Origin: Endozoicomonas ascidiicola
GTDB lineage: Bacteria; Pseudomonadota; Gammaproteobacteria; Pseudomonadales; Endozoicomonadaceae
Length of the DNA stretch: 64,000 bases
Assembly (NCBI RefSeq): GCF_001646945.1
Contig: NZ_LUTV01000011.1
Coordinates: 4,049 to 68,048 of the forward strand
Direction of reading: 5' to 3'
The notes beneath the pieces were generated by a model that was given only the letters and a program-made list of their open reading frames with translations, was not told the DNA's origin and did not search any database. This document shows, one piece after another, positions 16,543-24,216 of this stretch; the first letter of the stretch is position 1; each line of letters opens with the position of its first letter. The position numbers were made by a program, and so were the translations under genes.

Positions 16543-17084
16543 TTCTACTGAATCAACAAAAAGTGCCCGGCCACGGAGTAAAGGTGCGGGCCAGCTTTCG
16601 CCTGGAAGATAAAGACCTTTCCGGCACAAGCAGCGCCACCGATACCGCCGAAGGGGGCATTAAACCCCAGTCGCTCTCGGTCTCCCTGAGCATCAAATAC
16701 ACCGATGACAGTGATTTAACTCGCCTGCTCGCCATGGCCAGAGCCATTGATACCCAAACAGGTAAACGACAGGTTTATAAAATCACCAACGGCACAGCCC
16801 AGGCTGGCAATATTCGCAAGGTGAAGTTTACGGAAAACTTCAGCTACGTGGAAAACGCCACCCTAAGAATGTGGGATGTGAGTTTCACCCTGAGAGAGTG
16901 TGAATCCGTACCGGAGAAGATCGAACAACGCCAGGCACAACCCGCCGCCACCGAACAAAGCGCCGAGGGTGACACCATCACCAGTGACGAACCGGCACCG
17001 GATACCATTACCGCCGTTGCCAACGCTGGCGGTGGTTCGGTGCAGGAAATGATGAAACGCTTTGAAGCCACACTGGGCCGCTGA
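16539..17084 (+). CDS. Baseplate complex protein of K139/HP1-like phages
   Basis: This 181-residue protein overlaps the fibre chaperone by ATGA and is followed after 2 bp by another baseplate-type gene. The N-terminal ~120 residues are beta-rich (VRASFRLEDKDLSGTSSATD, LSVSLSIKYTDDSDLTRLL, WDVSFTLRECESVPEKIEQR). The C-terminal tail is Ala/Glu/Thr-rich and disordered before a final helix. I recall similar proteins annotated as baseplate complex proteins in HP1/K139-type phages. The exact role is unknown. Confidence 0.6.
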   Translation: MILLNQQKVPGHGVKVRASFRLEDKDLSGTSSATDTAEGGIKPQSLSVSLSIKYTDDSDLTRLLAMARAIDTQTGKRQVYKITNGTAQAGNIRKVKFTENFSYVENATLRMWDVSFTLRECESVPEKIEQRQAQPAATEQSAEGDTITSDEPAPDTITAVANAGGGSVQEMMKRFEATLGR

Positions 17085-17086
17085 TT

Positions 17087-17803
17087 ATGAAATTAATAAA
17101 GCGGTTATTAGTCAACGGTGAACCGGTTGAACTGATCGAAGAAGACACCCGTCTTTCATTAAAAAGCCCGGGGCGGGCAACCTATCGGGTAAAGACCAGC
17201 AAACCAATGGCGGGCGCCGTGGAGTTTTTTACCGGCTGGCAAAGTGAAGAAGGCGATCAATCGGTGCGGTTTTTTTCGGGCTTTATTGAAAACACCTCCA
17301 CCGTGAACAGCAATGAAAAGCTGCTGTTTTGCCGTGAATCTTCCGCCCTGTTAAACCGTGATTTGCCCATGGGGTTGCGCAAAGTCACCGCCGCCGATGT
17401 GCTGAAACGCATCAGCAAAGAAACGGCAGCGCAGTTCATCACCAACAACCAGGAACACTTCAGCCGGATCTCTCCGTACTTCCATCATGTGGGCGGAGGC
17501 TATCAGGCCATGGACGCCATCGGCGATGTGTTTCAGATCCCGAACTATATCTGGCAACAACAAGGTGACGGCAAAATCTATGTGGGCAGTTGGGACAACA
17601 GCCGCTGGGCAGACCCGAAACGCCACGCCACCATTCCCGATAACTGGTTTACCGATCACATGGCACACAACACCGCCGCCATGACCATGATCCCCTGGGT
17701 GCGTCCGGGGGTAAAATTCAACCGGGGCATTATCACGGCGGTGCAACTGACACAGGAAAGAATGGTAATCACATGGAAGAAGCCATCAAACGCATTCTCC
17801 TGA
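17087..17803 (+). CDS. Putative baseplate hub protein (P2 gpD position)
   Basis: This 238-residue protein has a late-control-gpD-like flavour: an N-terminal beta region with FFTGWQSEEGDQSVRFFSG and IENTSTVNSNEKLLFCRES, then LRKVTAADVLKRISKET and YQAMDAIGDVFQIPNYIW, where hub proteins carry a LysM-like segment. It most likely forms the tail hub beneath the tube. It overlaps the next gene by 31 bp. The assignment is by pattern and position; a gpD-to-ogr order as in P2 is not kept. Confidence 0.6.
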   Translation: MKLIKRLLVNGEPVELIEEDTRLSLKSPGRATYRVKTSKPMAGAVEFFTGWQSEEGDQSVRFFSGFIENTSTVNSNEKLLFCRESSALLNRDLPMGLRKVTAADVLKRISKETAAQFITNNQEHFSRISPYFHHVGGGYQAMDAIGDVFQIPNYIWQQQGDGKIYVGSWDNSRWADPKRHATIPDNWFTDHMAHNTAAMTMIPWVRPGVKFNRGIITAVQLTQERMVITWKKPSNAFS

Positions 17804-18407
17804 GATTGTTTCCGGAGTTAAAGAACGGCTACCACAAACCCATGCTGGGCAGAGTGGAACGGATCGCCAACCCGCCGAAAGACGGCGGCGTCTCCACCCA
17901 CGACGAACCCTTGCACGCCGTGGACATTCAGCCACTGGATGAACACTTCCGCCCAAAAGGCGAACTGCTACGCGACTTGGTATTCCCTACGCCGGCCAGC
18001 ACCGGGGATTTTATGCCCTGCCGCATCTGGTGCATATTCGCGGGGTGATTCCGTGGGGTTTGGAACTGCCGAAAGTGGATGCTGGCGAGGCCATCTGGCA
18101 ACACTCACAAACCTGTTATCAAAAGTACGACAAGGCCGGCAACTGGGACAAGATCGGCAAGGTGCACAACAGTGTCGCAGCGGTTAAGCAGCTGATGAAA
18201 GCGCCCAAGACTTGGGTAGGCTCTGATCAGGAGAATGTGCTGACGATACTTTCGGAGTTTATGGAAACAACAGCCGCCGCGCTGGAAGAACTGGCGGGGC
18301 ATTCGCACCTGCCTAATTCGTTGCCGAATGTAAAACCTTCAGTTGAAGCGAAAGCGGCGAGTATTGAAAAGATTAGAGCCGGAAGGCTTGATCCTATAAC
18401 TGAGTAG
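17773..18407 (+). pseudogene. Baseplate spike/assembly protein (gpV-like), interrupted by a one-base frameshift
   Basis: The ATG at 17773 opens a frame of 91 codons that stops at 18048. A second frame, whose first candidate start is a GTG at 18030, runs to 18407. Adding one G to the GGGG run at 18004-18007 joins them seamlessly as ...FPTPASTGGFYALPHLVHIR..., giving about 211 residues. The joined protein has a beta-rich core and a C-terminal helix, and ends like baseplate spike proteins (DKAGNWDKIGKVHNSV). The break may be a real mutation that makes the prophage defective, a phase-variable tract, or a sequencing error. Confidence 0.7.
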
Positions 18408-18419
18408 TAAGGATTAAAT

Positions 18420-19163
18420 ATGAGCAGTATGGAAACAATAAATGGTGCCAGTTTGCACCAGGGCGATTGCCTGCAAATCATGATGCAGATGCCCGGTGAT
18501 TCAGTGGATGGCATTATCACCGACCCGCCCTATTCATCAGGTGGGATGTTTCGTTCGGACCGTGTGCAGACAACAGAAAACAAATACACCACTGGTGGTA
18601 TTTTGTCGAAGTTTCCAAATTTTCCGGGAGATAACCGGGATCAGCGCAGTTTTGGTTTCTGGGTTTCGTTATGGCTTTCTGAGGCATACCGGATCTTAAA
18701 ACCAGGTGCGCCCATCTGTTTATTCACCGACTGGCGGCAATACCCCATCATGAGCGATGTGTTGCAGGCTGCTGGCTTTTCATGGCGTGGTGCTTATGTG
18801 TGGGACAAGAAAAACGCTCGACCCAATAAAGGCAGATTTCGGCAGACTACTGAGTTTGTTTTATGGGGCAGCAAAGGACCAATGGCAAGCCATGACCGTG
18901 GTGTGGGTTGTTTACCAGGCATCACCAGTTGCGCAGTGAGCAAGGGTGGACGATTTCACCAAACCGGCAAGCCAGTGGAGTTAATGAAAGAGGTAATTTC
19001 TATTGTTGAACCTGGTGGCATTATTCTGGACCCATTCATGGGATCGGGCAGCACAGGGGTGGCAGCTCTGGAAACCGGCAGGCAGTTTGTGGGGATAGAG
19101 TACACCGAGCATTATTTTAATGTGGCGATTGAAAGGCTGGGGGGGGTTACCGTGGCGGCTTGA
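18420..19163 (+). CDS. Phage-borne site-specific DNA methyltransferase (N6-adenine/N4-cytosine class)
   Basis: This 247-residue protein contains catalytic motif IV DPPY (residues 35-38) in the N-terminal third and the S-adenosylmethionine motif I DPFMGSGSTG near residue 204. That motif order is the beta class of amino-methyltransferases. LSEAYRILKPGAPICLF and QTGKPVELMKEVI are usual family blocks. No restriction endonuclease gene is adjacent, so it is an orphan. It probably protects phage DNA from host restriction or alters gene expression. It is the last gene of the late cluster, followed by a terminator. Confidence 0.88.
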   Translation: MSSMETINGASLHQGDCLQIMMQMPGDSVDGIITDPPYSSGGMFRSDRVQTTENKYTTGGILSKFPNFPGDNRDQRSFGFWVSLWLSEAYRILKPGAPICLFTDWRQYPIMSDVLQAAGFSWRGAYVWDKKNARPNKGRFRQTTEFVLWGSKGPMASHDRGVGCLPGITSCAVSKGGRFHQTGKPVELMKEVISIVEPGGIILDPFMGSGSTGVAALETGRQFVGIEYTEHYFNVAIERLGGVTVAA

Positions 19164-19170
19164 GTGGTGA

Positions 19171-19193
19171 ACCGGGCGAGAGCCCGGGTTTTT
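19171..19193 (+). terminator. Rho-independent terminator ending the phage late operon
   Basis: CCGGGC-GAGA-GCCCGG forms a strong hairpin followed by T5. It lies 8 bp after the methyltransferase stop. The bases after it (TTTTTATGTCAACGA, 19189-19203) also occur after the terminator at 163-177 on the same strand. Confidence 0.8.
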
Positions 19194-19220
19194 ATGTCAA
19201 CGACATAAATGTCGTCAACA

Positions 19221-19640
19221 TCACTTAACGGCTGCTTCCACTTTTGCCTGTGTTATTTCAACCGGCGCATAGTCAACACCAGGTGCCATATTCTTAGCGA
19301 TGCCATTGGCGGCATACACCACACCATCCTTCACCCAGTAGCCAGCAGTTTCATTAATAACAACAGCAACCCCTTCATTCAAATCACCGCTGATGTAATT
19401 GTGCACGCTGCTTTTGCTGTCCGGAATAACAGACATAACATCAATCACTGCAGAGCCCATGCTGGGGCCATCATCACCAGAGGACGACCACAACCCAACA
19501 ACAATCAGAATCGCACCCAGCACCATCATCTTTTTTGATTCTTCCGGTTTAACATTCGCCACTTCCTTTCCTTTCAGCTTTGCCAATCCAGCAAAAAGAA
19601 AGACCAGAAACCCGAGAACCAGCAATATTCCACCAAACAT
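19221..19640 (-). CDS. Two-TM membrane protein of unknown function at the prophage edge
   Basis: The 139-residue protein starts at 19640, where AGGGGTGA lies five bases upstream; the frame is open further to 19808 but without a better start. It has two membrane helices (GGILLVLGFLVFLFAGL and MMVLGAILIVVGLW) separated by a basic loop, then a soluble C-terminal domain of ~80 residues with YISGDLNEGVAVVINETAGY. It opposes the late operon, so it may be expressed from the prophage as a lysogenic conversion or superinfection-exclusion gene. That role is inference; no family is recognised. Confidence 0.65.
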   Translation of the reverse strand: MFGGILLVLGFLVFLFAGLAKLKGKEVANVKPEESKKMMVLGAILIVVGLWSSSGDDGPSMGSAVIDVMSVIPDSKSSVHNYISGDLNEGVAVVINETAGYWVKDGVVYAANGIAKNMAPGVDYAPVEITQAKVEAAVK

Positions 19641-19870
19641 ATTCACCCCTGATAATTTACAAAACCACAAACTCAGCATACGCCCAACAGCAACGTCAGA
19701 GAACATTCCACCCAAAAAAACCACGCCAGCCCAGAAAAACTCCCGCCTACAGAAAAAAATCACTCCTTCTCCCCACCTCACCTGCCGCGTTTTTGGCAAA
19801 AAATGCAATGGTTTTTAAGGTTTGTGCAGACAGAACAAAGGCTACAACCCAGAGAACACGAGGGGTTCAG

Positions 19871-20011
19871 ATGTCAATTATTCATCGGGAGTTATTGCAC
19901 AAACTGCAAGGTAATGAAGAAGAGTGCAAATTCATTGCACAACAACCAAACAACAGAAAACGTCTGAAGCCCTTGCAGGCTCTACAAAGAAGAAGTTTTT
20001 TTAAATATTGA
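19871..20011 (+). CDS. Small basic ORF of 46 residues
   Basis: The ATG at 19871 is preceded by GAGGGGT at good spacing. The frame encodes a 46-residue basic peptide beginning MSIIHRELLHKLQGNEEECK and ending with lysines and arginines. It lies between the membrane protein gene and the tRNA cluster, where nothing else is annotated. No homology is recognised; the support is the ribosome binding site and a plausible helical composition. Confidence 0.35.
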   Translation: MSIIHRELLHKLQGNEEECKFIAQQPNNRKRLKPLQALQRRSFFKY

Positions 20012-20014
20012 AGC

Positions 20015-20088
20015 TGGAGGCGAGTACCGGAGTCGAACCGGTCTAAATGGAGTTGCAGTCCACTGCATAACCGCTTTGCTAACTCGCC
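20015..20088 (-). tRNA. tRNA-Cys(GCA), copy nearest the prophage
   Basis: A complete 74-nt cloverleaf with encoded CCA: acceptor GGCGAG pairs with CTCGCC, the anticodon arm is CAGTGGACTGCAACTCCAT-like with anticodon GCA, and the T arm contains GGTTCGACTCC. It is identical over its full length to the tRNA-Cys at 20513-20586, so one is a recent duplicate. It lies downstream of tRNA-Leu on the minus strand, inside the putative prophage right end. Confidence 0.92.
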
Positions 20089-20097
20089 TTAAAGAGA

Positions 20098-20184
20098 TGG
20101 TGCCGCTGACCGGAATCGAACCGGTACGAGCTAACGCTCGACAGATTTTAAGTCTGTTGTGTCTACCAATTTCACCACAGCGGC
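20098..20184 (-). tRNA. Intact tRNA-Leu(UAA)
   Basis: An 87-nt type II tRNA with encoded CCA. Acceptor GCCGCTG pairs with CAGCGGC, the anticodon loop is CTTAAAA (anticodon TAA), the variable arm is CGAGCG-TTAG-CTCG, and the T arm contains GGTTCGATTCC. It is the only complete tRNA-Leu here. Its acceptor and anticodon stems differ from the truncated leuZ-like fragment at 20388-20429, so it did not arise from that gene by simple duplication. It probably replaces the function of the disrupted copy. Confidence 0.93.
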
Positions 20185-20217
20185 TTTGCACAAACTTTCA
20201 TAGCTTTTTATGTCGGT

Positions 20218-20289
20218 GTGTCACTTTGAAAGTTGACACGGATTTGACACAAATCACCCTATTTCACTGCTTTGACACACTAATGACAC
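20218..20289. repeat. Cluster of TGACAC repeats, candidate integrase arm sites of an att region
   Basis: Four direct copies of T/A-TGACAC (20233-20239, 20244-20250, 20272-20278, 20283-20289) and one inverted GTGTCA (20218-20223) occur in 72 bp of otherwise non-coding DNA. They lie between the intact tRNA-Leu and a truncated tRNA-Leu. Short repeats beside a tRNA target are what arm-type sites of tyrosine integrases look like. HP1 and relatives are known to integrate in a tRNA-Leu gene. Confidence 0.55.
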
Positions 20290-20387
20290 AGTTGAAAACT
20301 GTTGTCTTTTCCTTCTAAAACCCTTGCTATCAAAGGCTTTCGTCAGTCTTGAGCTTTTATCCACTGTCTTTTATAACAGCTATTTAT

Positions 20388-20429
20388 GGATTTTAAGTCC
20401 CTTGTGTCTACCAATTTCACCACTCGGGC
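20388..20429 (-). pseudogene. leuZ: 5' half of a tRNA-Leu(UAA) gene (disrupted leuZ)
   Basis: The 42 nt read on the minus strand begin GCCCGAGTGGTGAAATTGG, continue through the D arm and anticodon loop with anticodon TAA, and stop after the first bases of the 3' anticodon stem. The variable arm, T arm and 3' acceptor strand are missing. In related bacteria the order is pgsA-glyW-cysT-leuZ, and this fragment is exactly where leuZ should be. It shares GATTTTAAGTC with the intact tRNA-Leu at 20098. It probably marks the junction of an integrated element. Confidence 0.85.
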
Positions 20430-20512
20430 ATAAGACCATATTACAAACTTATGCCATAAAAAAACAGGCTATTGCCTGCATTCTTTATGTAGAACATATA
20501 GAACGTTAAAAC

Positions 20513-20586
20513 TGGAGGCGAGTACCGGAGTCGAACCGGTCTAAATGGAGTTGCAGTCCACTGCATAACCGCTTTGCTAACTCGCC
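20513..20586 (-). tRNA. cysT: tRNA-Cys(GCA), resident chromosomal copy
   Basis: A 74-nt tRNA with GCA anticodon and encoded CCA, identical to the copy at 20015-20088. It sits between tRNA-Gly and the truncated tRNA-Leu, the conserved glyW-cysT-leuZ order, and is therefore the ancestral copy. Confidence 0.95.
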
Positions 20587-20620
20587 TTCTATTAAAAACT
20601 GCAACACAGCTATTAATATT

Positions 20621-20696
20621 TGGAGCGGGAAACGAGGTTCGAACTCGCGACCTCAACCTTGGCAAGGTTGCGCTCTACCAACTGAGCTATTCCCGC
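20621..20696 (-). tRNA. glyW: tRNA-Gly(GCC)
   Basis: A 76-nt tRNA with acceptor GCGGGAA, anticodon arm AACCTTGCCAAGGTT (anticodon GCC), T arm GTTCGAACC and encoded CCA. It is the first tRNA after pgsA on the minus strand, as glyW is in E. coli. Confidence 0.96.
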
Positions 20697-20852
20697 TCTA
20701 TCTCTCAAAACCTACTTAAGGAGTTACCTTCAAGAGTTGTGCTTCATACCGCAATACCAAGTTGTTTCTAACTATTTCAACTCGTTGCCACTGCCTGAGC
20801 ACGAAGCGTATTTTAGGTTTTTCTCCTTTGATGTCAACCGCTTTCCGTCTTT

Positions 20853-21416
20853 TCAGTCAGGCTTTTGAAACGGCGACAGATCTGGCCACGCCGCTTTGAG
20901 ATAAACGTACATTGACCACAGGGTTAAAACCACAGCCAGATACAGCAATACGATGCCCGCATAATCTGTCCAGGTATCCAGCGGTTTAGGAGACAATAGC
21001 AATAAAGTGATCGCCACCATTTGCGCCGTTGTTTTGGCCTTACCAATCATACTTACGGCAACACTGGTGCGCTTACCAAGTTCGGCCATCCATTCCCTTA
21101 AGGCAGAAATCACAATCTCCCTGCCGACAATGATCATGGCAGGTACTGTCATCCAAAAAGAACTGAACTCGTCAATCAGCAAACACAGCGCCGCAGCCAC
21201 CATAATTTTATCCGCCACGGGATCAAAAAAAGCACCAAAGGGTGTGCTTTGATTCCATCGGCGAGCCAGATAGCCGTCAAACCAGTCGGTGACCGCCGCG
21301 AAGGCGAAAATCCCGGCACACACAAGATAGCGGGACTCGAAGGGTAAATAGAAAATGATTACCAGAAAGGGAACCAGAACAATTCTTGCAAGTGTCAGAA
21401 AATTTGGAACGTTCAT
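20853..21416 (-). CDS. pgsA: CDP-diacylglycerol--glycerol-3-phosphate 3-phosphatidyltransferase
   Basis: This 187-residue inner-membrane enzyme joins CDP-diacylglycerol and glycerol-3-phosphate to make phosphatidylglycerol phosphate, the committed step to phosphatidylglycerol and cardiolipin. The CDP-alcohol phosphotransferase signature is clear: [11 protein letters not shown], then [10 protein letters not shown] (D-G-x2-A-R-x8-G-x3-D-x3-D). Several hydrophobic helices follow. The start at 21416 ([12 protein letters not shown]) matches the family; the frame is open 42 bp further. It follows uvrC and precedes the tRNA cluster, the classic uvrY-uvrC-pgsA arrangement. Confidence 0.96.
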   Translation of the reverse strand: MNVPNFLTLARIVLVPFLVIIFYLPFESRYLVCAGIFAFAAVTDWFDGYLARRWNQSTPFGAFFDPVADKIMVAAALCLLIDEFSSFWMTVPAMIIVGREIVISALREWMAELGKRTSVAVSMIGKAKTTAQMVAITLLLLSPKPLDTWTDYAGIVLLYLAVVLTLWSMYVYLKAAWPDLSPFQKPD

Positions 21417-21518
21417 GTTATGCCAAAAATTGATGCCGTTGTTATAAGCAGTAAGCAAACCGCTTAGTTTATTCAGTATTTATGCGGAGCATACGGTACA
21501 CAGTACCTGACATTTTCG

Positions 21519-23384
21519 CTAGTCATTATGAAAATAATCATGAATCTGTTGAGCCATTTTACGACTAATCCCCTCCACCTTTGTCAGTTCATCGACAGAA
21601 GCATTATAAACGCCATCTTTACCGCCAAAGAACTTTAGTAGGGCTGAGCGGCGCTTGCTGCCAACACCTGGAATATCGTCAAGCACAGACCGATTACGAG
21701 CCTTCTGACGACGCTGACGATGTCCGGTGATGGCAAAGCGATGCGCCTCATCCCGAATCTGCTGTATGAGCAACAACGCAGCGTCATATCCTTCAGGGTT
21801 TAACTCTTTTCCATCATAAAGCAGTTTTTCAAGGCCTGCCTTTCGGGTGACACCTTTAGCAACACCCAGCATGGGAATCTGCAGCTCCAGTTCTGCAAGG
21901 GCTTCTGAGGATGCTGTCAGCTGCCCTTTACCGCCATCAATAATGATCAAATCTGGACGACCACCCTCTTCTTTCTCATCCTCCATGGAAGCCAGTCGAT
22001 GATAGCGCTTTTTTAAGGCCTGGTTCATGGCGGCATAATCATCACCGGGTTCTATGCCTGAAATATTATACCGACGATACTCACTGCTCTTTGGGCCTTC
22101 AGCACCAAAAACAACACAGGAGGCCACTGTCGCCTCTCCCATGGTATGACTGATATCGAAGCATTCCATTCTGGTGATCGGCTTAGACAAGCCCAGCAAT
22201 TTAGATAACTGCTGATAACGCTGAGTCAGATGACTTTTATTGGCAAGATGGCTCTCCAGGTTGTGTTGCGCATTTTTATTGGCCAACACTAACCAATCAT
22301 GACGTTCTGAACGCACTCGATGTTTTATTTTCAGTTTTTTCGCTGCCAGTGATTCAACGGCTTGTTCCACCACTGAGGCGCCTTCAAACTCAAACGGCAC
22401 AACAATTTCATCGGGAAAGTCTCGACTGCCAGCAAGCCGAACATAAAACTGAGCGACAAATTCTTCCAGGTAGTCAGCATTGGACGACTCAAGCTTAAAC
22501 TCCGGAAAATAATACTTATGACCAAGCACATGGCCTGAGCGGATAAACAGCACATCAAAACAGGTCTTCCCTGCTATTTCGGCAAAGCCTATTACGTCCA
22601 CATTACCCGATGCCTTCGTGACTGACTGCTGTTCTTGCACCGCTCTCAGATGTGAAATCTGATCACGAAGTGCTGCGGCAGCTTCAAAATCCAAAGACTC
22701 TGCCGCTGTTTCCATTCTTTTTATTAGTGAACGAATCAGTTGCTGGCTTTTTCCTTCCAGAAACTGACTGGTGTCGTGAATATCCTGAGCATATTCTTCT
22801 TCGGAAACCAGTCCTACACAGGGGGCTTTACAGCGATCGATCTGATACTGGAGACAGGGGCGAGTTCTATTTCGAAAGTAGCTGTCCGTACACGAGCGGA
22901 TTTTAAACACCTTCTGCAATAGATGAAGGCTGTCTTTTACTGCAACCCCGCTGGGGTATGGACCAAAGTATTTACCCTTCTGTCGTTTACGTCCCCGACA
23001 GGATTCCATTCTGGGAAATTCATTATCATCAGAAATAAAAATATAAGGGTACGACTTATCATCCCTGAGCAGAATATTGTATTGCGGCCGTCGATCTTTA
23101 ATCAGATTCTGTTCCAGCAGAAGCGCTTCGGTCTCTGTTTGGGTAACGGTTACCTCAATATCAACAATCCGGCTCACCAGCGCCATGGTTTTCGTGGTCA
23201 GGCCAGTGGCTCGAAAATAACTGGATAACCGGTTTTTAAGATTCTTGGCCTTGCCAATATACAAGGTTTTTCCATGACCATCGCGCATGTCATAAACACC
23301 TGGGCGCGTCGACACACTTTCCAGAAAGGATTTATGATCAAAAGGCTTGGAATCAGCAAGGCTTAACGGTTCACTGTCTGCCAT
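21519..23384 (-). CDS. uvrC: Excinuclease ABC subunit C
   Basis: UvrC makes the two incisions in nucleotide excision repair. About 620 residues carry the full domain set: an N-terminal GIY-YIG nuclease (PGVYDMRDGHGKTLYIGKAK), a Cys-rich segment (CTDSYFRNRTRPC), the UVR domain (~residues 200-240), the RNase H-like 3'-side nuclease (ECFDISHTMGEATVASCVVF, IIIDGGKGQL) and C-terminal helix-hairpin-helix motifs (IPGVGSKRRSALLKFFGG). Start chosen at the second ATG (23384); the ATG at 23390 is equally possible. It lies 60 bp after the GacA/UvrY gene. Confidence 0.96.
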   Translation of the reverse strand: MADSEPLSLADSKPFDHKSFLESVSTRPGVYDMRDGHGKTLYIGKAKNLKNRLSSYFRATGLTTKTMALVSRIVDIEVTVTQTETEALLLEQNLIKDRRPQYNILLRDDKSYPYIFISDDNEFPRMESCRGRKRQKGKYFGPYPSGVAVKDSLHLLQKVFKIRSCTDSYFRNRTRPCLQYQIDRCKAPCVGLVSEEEYAQDIHDTSQFLEGKSQQLIRSLIKRMETAAESLDFEAAAALRDQISHLRAVQEQQSVTKASGNVDVIGFAEIAGKTCFDVLFIRSGHVLGHKYYFPEFKLESSNADYLEEFVAQFYVRLAGSRDFPDEIVVPFEFEGASVVEQAVESLAAKKLKIKHRVRSERHDWLVLANKNAQHNLESHLANKSHLTQRYQQLSKLLGLSKPITRMECFDISHTMGEATVASCVVFGAEGPKSSEYRRYNISGIEPGDDYAAMNQALKKRYHRLASMEDEKEEGGRPDLIIIDGGKGQLTASSEALAELELQIPMLGVAKGVTRKAGLEKLLYDGKELNPEGYDAALLLIQQIRDEAHRFAITGHRQRRQKARNRSVLDDIPGVGSKRRSALLKFFGGKDGVYNASVDELTKVEGISRKMAQQIHDYFHND

Positions 23385-23443
23385 ATACATCCAGTTGGGC
23401 TACATATATCAGACCATTATATGGTATATGGGAGTCGGCTGCG

Positions 23444-24085
23444 CTATTGAACGGTATCAATCAATTCATGGCGAATCGCCAGATGGGTAAGCTCAACATC
23501 ACTGGTGATATCCAGCTTTTCAAAAATACGGTATCGATAACTGTTCACGGTTTTCGGGCTAAGGCACAGCTTGTCGGAAATGGCCTGAACCTTTTCACAA
23601 TTGACAATCATCAGAGCAATTTGAGTTTCACGATGGGAGAGTTGACCAAAGGGAGAGGCTGCATCCGGTTCCATGGATTTAAGCGCCATCTTCTGAGCAA
23701 TCTCTGGGGATAGATATTTTTTCCCGGCATACACAGTTTGAATCGCTGTCACCATTTCCAGGATATTGGAACTTTTAGTGACATATCCGGAAGCACCGGC
23801 TTCAATCAATTTATTGGGAAAAGGATCATCAATACAGACGGTGACCGCAATGACTTTGGCCGAAGATTCAATCTGACAAATCTTTCGAGTCGCTTCAAGA
23901 CCACCAATACCCGGCATTCTGACATCCATCAGTACTACATCAGGCTTTACTTCGCGAAAAAGGTCAATAGCCTCTTCCCCACTGGCCGCCTCAGCAACGA
24001 TCTCAATATTGTCGATATCTGACAACATTCTTGAGATCCCGGTTCTCACCAGATCGTGGTCGTCCGCTAACAGAACTCGAATCAC
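23444..24085 (-). CDS. uvrY: GacA/UvrY two-component response regulator
   Basis: This 213-residue NarL/FixJ-type regulator has an N-terminal receiver with phospho-acceptor Asp-54 (VVLMDVRMPG) and acidic pair DD at 8-9, and a C-terminal LuxR-type helix-turn-helix (LSHRETQIALMIVNCEKVQA, then LSPKTVNSYRYRI). In gammaproteobacteria this protein is the partner of BarA/GacS and switches on the CsrB-type small RNAs that control carbon flow and virulence. The start is GTG with GGAG six bases upstream. Linkage to uvrC is conserved. Confidence 0.95.
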   Translation of the reverse strand: MIRVLLADDHDLVRTGISRMLSDIDNIEIVAEAASGEEAIDLFREVKPDVVLMDVRMPGIGGLEATRKICQIESSAKVIAVTVCIDDPFPNKLIEAGASGYVTKSSNILEMVTAIQTVYAGKKYLSPEIAQKMALKSMEPDAASPFGQLSHRETQIALMIVNCEKVQAISDKLCLSPKTVNSYRYRIFEKLDITSDVELTHLAIRHELIDTVQ

Positions 24086-24175
24086 TGACTACTCCAGCAC
24101 ACTTATAATTATTATTCTGCATTTAAGGATTATTATGCATGGTATGGTCAGTTAAGAAAACCCTGCGGGCGTAAA

Positions 24176-24202
24176 AGACAGATGACTATTAGTCATCTGT
24201 CT
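24176..24202 (-). terminator. Terminator downstream of etfBA
   Basis: A perfect 13-bp inverted repeat (AGACAGATGACTA / TAGTCATCTGTCT) with a one-base loop, followed on the minus strand by TTTT. It ends 15 bp past the etfA stop and should end the etfBA transcript. Confidence 0.75.
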
Positions 24203-24216
24203 ATCTCTAATGGCTA

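Noticed and set aside
163-19203. TTTTTATGTCAACGA direct repeat (163-177 and 19189-19203) as prophage att sites
   Set aside because: A 15-bp match is expected about once by chance in a window this long, and both copies simply follow terminators. The tRNA-Leu fragment and TGACAC cluster give a better right-end junction, and position 163 lies among phage genes.
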